The translations under genes and the position numbers were made by a program. 64,000 nt of DNA, taken from the NCBI GenBank assembly GCA_034509735.1, contig JACGWO010000010.1, positions 2,170,001-2,234,000 on the forward strand, in the 5' to 3' direction. The first letter of the stretch is position 1. Each line of letters opens with the position of its first letter. Positions 50,389 to 64,000 of this stretch are shown in pieces. The DNA is from Sesamum alatum. Taxonomy: Eukaryota > Streptophyta > Magnoliopsida > Lamiales > Pedaliaceae. A model generated the notes under the pieces. The model did no database searches. It was not told the DNA's origin and was given only the letters and a program-made list of their open reading frames with translations.

Positions 50389-51997
50389 TTTATCTTACAT
50401 ATAACATTCAATAGTTTATCCACAAAAGAATAGTACTTTCTAAGAAATAATTAAATAATATTATATATAATATTCTTTTAAATATACAAATAAGTAAATA
50501 ATTAATATATTAAAAGTTAAGTAAATAAACATAAAATTACGAAAGTATATTGAACACAAAAATGAATTTGGATTATTTTACTAACTCTTAACCTAAAAAT
50601 ATGAGTGAATCGTTTGGATAAACAAATAATGGTACACTTATCTAAATTTAAATATAAGATAAATGATAATTTTTTAAGTTCCAAAATAACTAAGTAAGTA
50701 AAAATTACAAATAAACCAATATTTAAATAAAATGAGTAATTTACAAATAATTCAAAATTTAGAAATAAAAGAACTAGTGAATATTAAAAATATAAGAGTA
50801 TTGTTTAATATTAAAATGAATTTTAGATTAATTGTATCCCTGACTAATTTATCTTTTGGATACATTTGAATCATTTATCAACATTAAATAAAAATAAAAT
50901 ATTTTCTTACATGGCAAGATAAAATTCAAAGAGATATTAGAGAACTATGGTTTATAAAAGCTAATAAAATAAAAAATTATGAACAAAGTAAATTTTTATA
51001 TGTAAAAAAATAAAATTTAATATGATAATAATCACAAATAAAAAAAATTCAAAGATGTAATAAGTTTGAATTTTACATTGTATCCCAAACCAATTTACCT
51101 AAATAAATTTGTAAATCTTTTAAAATCAAATAATCTAACATTTATCTAATTTAAATAAAAATAAAATATATTTGGTTACAAGGTAATATAAAATTCAAAG
51201 AGACACAAAACTGTTTTTAAAAGTTAATAAAATAAAAAATATAAATAAATTTAATTTTATAATGTAACAATGACAAATTATATAAAAATTAAAATGTAAT
51301 ATGATAATAATAAAAAAAAGAAAAACTAATAGATATAAAAATAAGTTTGAAGAATGTTACTTATTCATTTATTTAAAAAGATTATAAATCTTTTGGATAA
51401 AAATAAATTATTATACACTTATCTTCATTATTTATTAGTTATATTTTATTTATTTCTGTATATAATAAAACATAATCATTGAAACTATCCATCAAAGCCC
51501 CACGTATGCGTGGACGTTAACCTCAATGAGCTCTATTATGCAAATGGAATATAAAATATTTTTCAGATAGCTATTAAAAAATATTAGTATTCATCCAAAA
51601 GAGATCTAAATTGATTATTTAATAACTTTTTAGATAAAGAATTAAAAATATTGAATTTATCTAAAAAAATCTAATAAATATTATTTAAATTTTTTTAAAT
51701 AAATAATAAAAAATATTAATATTTGTAAAAAAGAATCTAATCATTATTATTTTTTTATCTTTTTTCTGAAGTATGTAAAAACATGTAGATTCAATATCTA
51801 TTTTGACAGATATTGAATAAAATCAAGAAAAATAAATTAATTTTATTTCTAAAAATTCAATATCGAGACATTAAATAAAAAATAAACCAATTTATTTCTT
51901 TTTTTCCCCCCAAAAACCAAAGGCAATTCCATTCATTCATGAAGCCAACTCAGTATTTACAATAGCTAAGACCATTGAAGGAGGATTATCATCACCT

Positions 51998-52504
51998 TTA
52001 AAGGATCCAAATGCATGTTATCGCTAGACAGTGAGCCACGCGATTAAGAAAACGCTTGACATAAGCAAACTGACACGATACAAATATAGGTGCACAACGT
52101 TGTATGTCCAAAACCACGTTGCCCACAACAGAAAGGTCTCTGTCCACCGCTTTCAATTTGTTGAGGAAGACTGCACAGTCGCCTTCAATAATGATCAACT
52201 GCCACCCGCGGCGAGCATCAAGTTGGGTAGCCTCTCTGGCCGCCTGGGCTTCAGCCATCTCACCGCACCCTTTCCTGTCCACCCTATATGAGAGCCAGGC
52301 AAGACATGCACCACCTTCATTCCGAGCCACAACCCCGATTCCGATCGCGGTACCGTTATCCAGCAATGCTCCATCGAAATTAAGTTTGACGCAATGTGCT
52401 GGGGGTCCTTGCCAACAGTCAGAAGCTGGCTGGCCAGGGGATACTCTAGCATCAACATTCTGGGCGAGGAAATAGTCCGAATTCCGGTCCGTAAAACAAA
52501 TCAC
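51998..52504 (-). pseudogene. RNase H-like (RVT_3) fragment from a LINE, possibly captured
   Basis: 168-aa minus-strand frame with VKLNFDGALLDNGTAIGIGV (RNase H strand 1 with catalytic Asp), AEAQAAREATQLDARRGW (conserved Glu), IIIEGDCAVFLNKL (Glu and Asp) and VKRFLNRVAHCLA (the usual NxxAHxLA end). This matches the non-LTR-derived RVT_3 domain found in plant LINEs and in some host genes. Upstream RT parts are absent, and a T/C-rich tract at 51896-51912 could be a minus-strand poly-A remnant. The balanced base composition contrasts with the AT-rich surroundings. Confidence 0.75.
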
Positions 52505-54169
52505 CTGGTTTCTGAAAATCTATTATCGAGACTACAAAAATATATTTCTATATACTTGCAATTTTATATCTATAAAATCAACTTAATCTAAGTTAAATAT
52601 ATTTAGTACAAAAATCGTGAAAATGTATGAATACACCAATTTTTATATATATGTATAAATGAGTGTGCATTGGAAGATTGAATAAGTCAAAGATGTCGGT
52701 TACAAATATTCATGTTTACACATGCGGGGCATTTAAAAAAATTATGATTAAAGACATGTCATTCAAGTTAATTGTCAGGTTTAAAAGTTAAGTCACTATT
52801 ATATATCAAATTTCTACTACTTTGATATTTGAATTTAAAATAATTTAAAAGATAAGAACTTCGTATAATTATAAATAGTGGGTCTGCAAAAACAATACAA
52901 AAATAAATCACAAAGTTGTGGTATCTCTAACCTAGCATGGAGAATGCGGTTAGCAACGATAGTAAAACTGGAAGAATGATTGATGTTTTCTCTAAAGGAT
53001 ATCATCGATGAAAAAACTGGACATTAAAAAGTTGCTAAACGGCTGAAATATTTGTACTCACATTATCAAGGTAAAGGATAATTATACAAGGAAGCTTTGA
53101 AGTGTTCATTTTTAATCATTATTTTTAGATACTTTGTTTCTGATAATATATATATTTTTTTGTTTATTTGTTGGATATTTACACATGCAGCAGAAGGTTT
53201 CAAAATTGGGGATTCAATAAATTATCGATAAATTGAGGGCGAAGGGAACTCGACCCTTCTGTCTAACGCAAAATGAGGGCGAAAGCTTGGGAAAATATTC
53301 AATAAATTATAAGAAAATCTATTTATTTATTCAGTTTTGTCACTATTTCTGATGAATTTCAAATGTACTAGCAGTTTTAATGAAATTTAACTTTGTTTAT
53401 TTCTTAATTATTGTAGGCTAAGCTTAATCTTTGTCCATCTTTTAATAATTGTAGGTTAAGCTTAATTTGACTGATTTTTTCAAATTGCAATGAAAACAAA
53501 TTCAAATTATACTTTAGCAAATCTACTTATATGCTTTAAATTTAAAATCTAATAAATGACTGGATAAATTGCAATCAAATAATTGAAAATCAAATGACTA
53601 ATTAACGTTGGTTTCTTGGTTGGGAGAGCATAAATTATCGCAGGGTGTATCAGTTCTTATTTTTTGCACTTATTGAAGCAGGAATGGGACAAAAAATTAA
53701 AAACGTATATGTTATTATGAATAAACTAGATTTGGATATTGGTGCCAAGAGCACATACTTAAAGTAATGATTACTGATAAATAAAATAAAGTACAAATAA
53801 ATTGTTATTGAGAAAATTTGGGATATATCTTTATCTACAACCAAGGAGACATCAGTTAAGTAATTCAATTAAGGTAGTGACACTAATAGAAGACCAAATG
53901 TATAAAGTGAACCACGGCTATACTCCACCAACAGTACTATAACATAAGCAATTTATAATCAAGGTGATTAAAAAAAATAAGAATCTATGATTTTATAGAT
54001 ACTTTTCTAAATAATTAATCATAACTCATTCAATTTAAGAAAAATTACATTAAATATAATTTTTATTGGAACTAATATATAAAGATAGATAATTTTTGCT
54101 CAACTCTATAAGTATACACTTTTAAATATTTATTATTATAGTTACGATTTAAATTTAAAATATTTTCCA
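52505..54169. other. AT-rich interior of the Helitron-like region
   Basis: No frame or motif of note. At 53210-53290 the phrase GAGGGCGAA occurs twice about 40 bp apart. Confidence 0.3.
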
Positions 54170-54194
54170 TGCCTAGGCACAAATTTTATACTAG

Positions 54195-55081
54195 TTATTG
54201 AGAAATAATTCCAAATTCTCCCAGAAGTGGACCCGTGAATTTAGAGGAATAAAGTCCAATTCAGACTGAAATTCCCACGAACCCTGCAGCAATATAAAGT
54301 AAAAAAAAAAATTAAAAAAAAAAGTTTTATCTGAGAAAATTCCAATAAACTTGCTGATTTTGGCAGAAACAGTGGAGGAAAAAAAAAAGAAAAATGAAAA
54401 GGCATACAAAATAATAATAACAAGTGGTGGAAGATGAGAGTTACGATGGATTTAATGAGGGGGTGGCAAGTGGCAAGTGGCAAGTGGACGTTGATGATGA
54501 TGGATGGTAAGGGAAAGGGATGGAGGAGATTTGTCGGATAGGGGGGAGGGGTTATGCTTTTATTTTCTTGAAGCAATAAATTGATAAGGCCACAATTTAT
54601 TGTTTGGTGAGCTCCTCAGCTATGGGGAGATTGAATGCGACAACGTCCGCACCCATCAAATAGGAAAAACAATCTAAAATTTGTTCTTCTCTTTCCTTTG
54701 ATTTATAAAGATAAAATAATAATATTATTGAAAGCTTTTTTTTTTTTTTTGTAAATTTTATGTGCATGTTTTAGACGTTAAAATATCAAAAAGTTTAACA
54801 TATGTGTTATATACATTAAAACTTTATAAACTAATTTTATATAATTATTTTTTAATTTATAAAATATTAAATTTATGTATGATATGTAGTGACGTATATT
54901 TGGGTCCAAAGGTACTCAAAGATCTTAGGATTTGAGGGAATTAACTTGCAAAGAGAGGTTAGCATTCCGATGCTTAAGTCGGTAATGTTCTAAAAATATA
55001 TGAAAACTTGAAAATGAGTGAGAATAATGGTGATATGCGAGTGTGTAATATGATAAATTGATAATTCTTGTAAAAACGTAC
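54195..55081. other. Intergenic stretch with short tandem repeat
   Basis: A 7-bp unit GGCAAGT is repeated three times near 54463-54485. The sequence is otherwise unassigned. Confidence 0.4.
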
Positions 55082-55548
55082 CTTGTGTTTGGTTTCATTT
55101 TTAGAATGATTTGTTTTATTTTGTGGAGATAGAGAGAGAAAAATAAAAATAAATAAGTGTGTGTTAGAGATATTGTGTATGTTTGGATTTGTTTTTGGAG
55201 TTAATTTTAAATAGTGAAAAAAAATATATTGTATGTATTGTGTTGTATATTTGGAGACAAAAAATACTGTTTATTGTCAAATCATGTCTCTTTTATATAT
55301 TTTTATATATGTATATATGTATATAGTAATATTTGAATTTTTTTTATGTATTGTGTTGTATATTGGGAGACAAAAAATACTGTTCATTGTCAAATCATGT
55401 CTCTTTTATATATTTTTATAATGTATATGTGTATATAATAATATTTGTTTGTTTGTAGGTAAATATAGGTATACATGGGAGAACGGTCCAAAACACCTAG
55501 TAAAGGTGTTTTGAATAATGCTATGTTTGGTTTTGTTTTCTCATCGTC
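55082..55548. repeat. Dispersed repeat B, copy 2
   Basis: Counterpart of 27376-27823, with the same order of segments, the same two internal tandem units (starting near 55230 and 55347, period about 117) and a terminal hairpin CAAAACACCT/AGGTGTTTTG (55489-55513). Strong similarity over about 450 bp shows a transposed family. Termini are not defined. Confidence 0.65.
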
Positions 55549-56256
55549 TCAGAAATGGCTGGAAAATGAAACCAAACAGAGCGGTAGAATATGGGCTCAA
55601 AACAACCTTAGAGCCGGAAGTGAATGAGAGTAGAAGTGTGCAAGTAATAAAGAGGGAGGGATGATACCAAATAATTGCACAAGAACTCAATTTATAGGCT
55701 TGTAGTCTTGTACATAGTAGAATTCAGGAGTTTGTTGTAGAAAGTCCTATGCCATTGAAAGACCTTTGAATCAGCTAATTTCCAAAAAAAATTGTGTGCA
55801 ATTTGAACGTAATTTGACTGAGATACATTAGGTTGACTTGGACTTGCCAAATATGCCTATAATTTCGGAAATATGGTACTTGTATTTGGCAAGTTGAATT
55901 GCCATCAATCTATTAAGATCCCTTTGGAGATATTTGGATTTGATCTGTCCACCTAACTGTATGATAACGTGTTTGACCAGGATGGGCTCGTTTCTTGGAC
56001 ATATTAGTTCAATGAAGATAAAAGAAATCTTTCTACGGGTTTGTACCTTCCTGCTAGTGGGCTAGCTGGGCCACCATCAGTTGGGTTAGTGGAATGTGCT
56101 TTGCGTCAGTTGGAAATACTGAGGGGCATCATCATGTAGTATAAATAAAATTTACACATACTTTGCATATGTATCAAAATCTTTTAAGTACGTATTAAAC
56201 ATACATAAATTACAAAAAAAAAAAAAGAAAGACTACGCCTGGATCCAAATAACTAA
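55549..56256. other. Intergenic stretch
   Basis: Moderate composition between 55550 and 56150, but no coding frame or terminal repeats recognised. Confidence 0.3.
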
Positions 56257-56909
56257 GAGCTTGTTTTGTTGAGGGGAAAATAGGTGTATAAGCGAATGAA
56301 AGTAAAAAATAATGTATAAAAAAAAGGTTGGATGTTTGATTAGGGTGAATAAACGGAGGAAATATAAAACTTAATGTATATGAAATCTCTTCGAAGTTTA
56401 ATTTTATTTCCATTCTAAACCGTACAAAAAAGTGAATGTATAAGACAAAAATCACGAAAAAATATATATTATATTTTTATTCACTAGATGGATTACCCAT
56501 GCATATAATTTCCCTCCATCTTTTATTTCTTTTCTCGCTAACAACACCCGTACATAATATTTGAAAAAAATAACTATATAAATAATATTCTTGTTATTGT
56601 TTGATAAATATTTTTTTATTAATAAATTTTAAAATTTAACTTTTAATCTTTTAGTAACTTAGAATTATTTTAGCATAATATTAACTTATTTATTTTCTAG
56701 GACAAAAAGAATAGAAATAATTAATCAGTAAAATTTTACAAATTATTTTTTTTCCTTCTCAATCTATTTTTTCTCGTACCAAACAAACAAGAGAAAATAT
56801 TTGAAATATATTGTCCTTCCAATCATAACAAACAACTTAGAAGAAAAATTATTATTTTTTCTTCTCCCCCTTGCACTTTTCCTTTCATCTCATTGAACCA
56901 AACGAACCC
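56257..56909. mobile_element. Harbinger/Tourist-like MITE, 653 bp, with TAA duplication
   Basis: Left end GAGCTTGTTTTGTTGAGGGG. The right end on the minus strand is GGGTTCGTTTGGTTCAATGA. TAA flanks both sides (56254-56256 and 56910-56912). The 3-bp TAA target and G(A/G)GCTTGTTT-like ends fit the PIF/Harbinger group. Confidence 0.65.
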
Positions 56910-57700
56910 TAAATTCCGAAACCTACCCCATGACACGGTTAAGACTTCAAACCTGCCCCAATTGGGGCAGGGTCGAATTAGAACCAAAGCTATTGCCATC
57001 ACTTGTCCTATTCACATATTGAATTTTAATTTATTGGAGCACATAATTTAAATTGCCATAATATTTATTAATTAAAATGTCTTCAGATATATTTATATTG
57101 TTCATGTGATAACTATTTTTTAAACCAGTGGGCTCTGTCAAGAATTTTTTATATATTCTTGCATATTTAAAGTTAATTTATATTATCAGTTCCGTTAATC
57201 ATTATTTTATTTAATTAAATAAATATAATAACATTTAGATTATGTAATCCGCCAGTACTAGAGTATTTATTTTGTAATAATTACTTAACCTTGAGCAAAT
57301 TATCGATAACAGTAGATATTAGTCTAAAACCAACAGAATGGGCCCAAATTTCCTTATGTTGACGGCCCATAAAATGTCTTTGTTTAAATATATGTATATA
57401 GGCCCAATATGTTCCCTGAACAGGTCCATATCATAGGAATCGGGTATCCATCAATACACGGGTTAGGGTACACAGGCCGGATCTAACGACCCTGTGGCCC
57501 TGGCTTCTGAGATGCCCCGGAGCGAGAACGGACCACGATCGGGTTAAATTACTGGTTGGGATTTGGCGGGCCGCCCGTCGGGAGACGGGAAAGCTTTGGC
57601 CGCAAGTGGGTTACTTGGACCACGATCCGACCCAGTTAGTACTCTCCCCCTCTTCCTTTTCTGTTGGGGTAATCAGTGTTCGGTTTCCGCCATTGCCGGC
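56910..57700. other. Upstream region of the dihydrouridine synthase gene
   Basis: From about 57440 the GC content rises sharply (for example GGCGGGCCGCCCGTCGGGAG near 57565), as expected at a plant housekeeping promoter. An in-frame ATG at 57563 belongs to a frame that reaches into exon 1; the ATG at 57701 is preferred because it opens the conserved domain. Confidence 0.45.
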
Positions 57701-62005
<4,305 letters not shown>

Positions 62006-64000
62006 CATCATTTTAATATTCTCCCTGAGGACCAAAAATGGCAGGTAATTTTGTGCTCTTGTGATATTGATTCCATTTGTGCACTCTATTTTGTAATTGT
62101 GAATTTCAAGCGCTGATTTAAATATGAGACGTTATGTACTGAGTATGCTCTCAAGAAAGAATTTCCCCTAAGGTTTACTGGCAGATTTAATTTGAGTAAG
62201 TGAATCCAATGGGCAGATTCTGAGATACATGAAGCTTTGGCATCTAAAAAATCCATGTCTAATATTTGCTTACTTAAATCTATTCTTTGATGTGGATTCC
62301 ACCTTCTGCTGGTGTTCATACTAAGTTAATGAACCATCTTGTGGCCATATTAACTGCAATAATCGCTGAAACTACAGATGCTACAACTCTTTTGGTGCAG
62401 GTTGCTCTGACCCATGATGCAAATATTTCGATTGGTTCAAACTCATGATGGCAGTTACCGTGCAATTTGATCCAGAAACTCCTGAGACCTGTGATGTTGT
62501 ACTAATTCATCTTAGTTGATTTTGTCATAGTTACCTCATTATAGCCATTTCCATTAACATTCTGGTGCTGCAAATTGGTAAGTTTTATGACCAATTTGCA
62601 GTTGGAGGCACTCAATGTGCACCAGAACATGCATATGTGGCATCAAGCTCCCGTACTACCTTCTTTCTTCCAACTTGGATTTTGTGATTCTTTTGAAGGG
62701 ACCAATCAGCAATATGTTGTATCGTATGTGTATCATGAGTAAATTTTCAAGTGTACCTTGGTGTATTTTGCACGCTGACCATTGAGGATTTCTGTTGGAA
62801 ATGCAGTGCTGATTATGCATCTGAAAACATGGGGATCTATTTTGTTGTGTGATTGAATCTAACTGTTTGTGTACCTCCATCTTCTGTGATCGTAATTCAT
62901 GGAAACAAAAGCTATTGTGACTAGAATTGAGACTTGAGGTCTACTGATTCTTGGATATAATTTTGATGGGATACGGCTGCATTTGCTTCGACAAGTTCAA
63001 CACATACATGTACGTTTTTGCTCATGATGGTTGAGGTTCTCGGTGCATAATCAAGAATGTCCAAGTTGTACATAGATTTGTGCATGAAGATAGGACTTTC
63101 AAGCGAAAGATTCTTTCTAAATCATTTTTTTATCCTAGTTTGTCCAACTATTATTTTTCCTTCTCTAGTATTCGAATTTTAAACCCTGATATTTTGTTTC
63201 TTTAATTTAACTTTATTTCGTCCGATAATTCAAATGGAACAGTTTGTGTGACTTCTCGTAAGATATGTCACTGATTAAATCGATTTAAATACAGAATCAC
63301 TTGTAAAAGTAGTGTAATGATTTGATTACAAAGAGTGATTTGAACCATTCTCCATCTTGGGATAGATTATGGTTTCACAATTTGAATAGTGCTCGACTTG
63401 AATCGAATATTTCATACCCATTAAGAACTTGAATTGTCTTTCTAAATCAACCTGCATTGTAAGAATTACCAGAGCAAAAACACTTCATGTAGTTCCAATC
63501 TAGAAGATATGTGGATAAGTTTGCAAATTGCTCTGAAATTCCAGTTTGGCTTGACGATTGTGAAATTGATTATAAGATAAATAATTTTAAAATAAATTTA
63601 AGAAAAAAATATTACGGAGTTTAGATTAATATTTTCATAATTGATTATGTAATGTGAATAAAAATTTTAAAAATTGTAGCTTTTATCAAAAAGTTCAAAC
63701 GAGTTTTAATAAACTTGTTCTAAAATTGGTTTTTTATTTTTTAACTGGTTATTACCAAATGGATCAAACGATGCGAAAAAATGAGTTTGCACTCGAAACA
63801 CAAAATTTGACCTGCTCAATCACGAGTGATACGGGCGTTTAATGGACTCAGAGTAATCCAATAGTTGTTGAGGCCCAATGGACCGAAGCTCTCTGAGATT
63901 CGGCCCATTTAGTCCTCCTGCTGTCCAGGGGTAGAATGGTCAATAAGAATAATAAATCCCCAAAATTTAAGCAAAAAGAAATCGGAATCTGGCCTCTTCT
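62006..64000. other. 3' flank of the dihydrouridine synthase gene
   Basis: The first few hundred bases probably include 3' UTR. No further coding frame with a recognisable domain. From about 63830 the composition becomes more balanced (GGGCGTTTAATGG, then GGCCCAATGGACC), which may be the promoter side of a gene lying beyond the window. Confidence 0.35.

Larger units (their letters stand above)
48686..54194 (+). mobile_element. Candidate non-autonomous Helitron with multiplied 5' ends
   Basis: 5'-type termini TCTATATAATAAAAG or TCTATATATAATAAAAC occur at 48686, 49272, 49493, 49717, 49942 and 50165, each preceded by A, with a weaker one near 51455. Each is followed by a conserved segment with ACTATCCACCTAA and GCCACGTATGCGCAGA. 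A Helitron-like 3' end lies at 54194: palindrome TGCCTAGGCA (54170-54179), 11 bases, then CTAG followed by T. TC...CTAG termini, a subterminal palindrome and A/T insertion fit Helitrons. Which 5' end belongs with this 3' end is not known, and nested independent insertions are possible. No Rep/helicase coding seen. Confidence 0.5.

Overview
This window is a stretch of a flowering-plant nuclear chromosome. It is AT-rich, with intron-split genes (GT..AG introns), many small inverted-repeat transposons (MITEs), a LINE, Helitron-like termini and an endogenous plant pararetrovirus. The gene set (subgroup IVa-type bHLH factors, WDR5-like protein, a starch-synthase-like protein, ATP-type PEP carboxykinase, tRNA-dihydrouridine synthase) fits a eudicot. 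I cannot name the species from the sequence.

Layout. 1-6.1 kb: a small Helitron-like element, a bHLH gene (1201-2873, +), then MITEs and intergenic DNA. 6.1-11.5 kb: a decayed L1-type LINE (+) ending in a poly-A tail. 11.6-14.5 kb: a second bHLH gene (-), a paralogue convergent with the first and carrying MITEs in its first intron. 14.7-27 kb: transposon-rich block with a 1.05-kb Mutator-like element (10-bp target duplication) and an 8.8-kb element with related ends. The latter contains an 8-kb endogenous caulimovirid whose protease/RT/RNase H/ORF2 half is inverted and bounded by a perfect 22-bp inverted repeat. 27-29.6 kb: further repeats. 29.6-46 kb: three host genes, all on the minus strand: WDR5-like (29633-32876), a non-canonical starch synthase of SS5 type (34479-41846, 19 exons) and PEP carboxykinase (42851-45971, 10 exons). 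47-57 kb: gene-poor and repeat-rich, with a MITE, five tandem copies of a Helitron-like 5' end, a captured RNase H fragment and a Harbinger-like MITE. 57.7-62 kb: a nine-exon tRNA-dihydrouridine synthase gene (+). 62-64 kb: 3' flank with nothing I can assign.

The host genes do not form a pathway cluster. PEPCK and the SS5-like protein both belong to carbon metabolism (gluconeogenesis, starch granule initiation), but their adjacency is probably coincidental. Exon models were built by hand from GT/AG sites and reading-frame continuity. All five multi-exon models give an uninterrupted frame of a length plausible for their family (bHLH 299 and 337 aa, SS5-like 676 aa, PEPCK 660 aa, Dus 328 aa), and so does WDR5-like (315 aa).

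The most unusual structure is the internally inverted, unit-length pararetrovirus nested in a TIR transposon. Next are the tandemly amplified Helitron-like 5' ends and the starch-synthase-like gene that has lost the family's ADP-glucose-binding motif.
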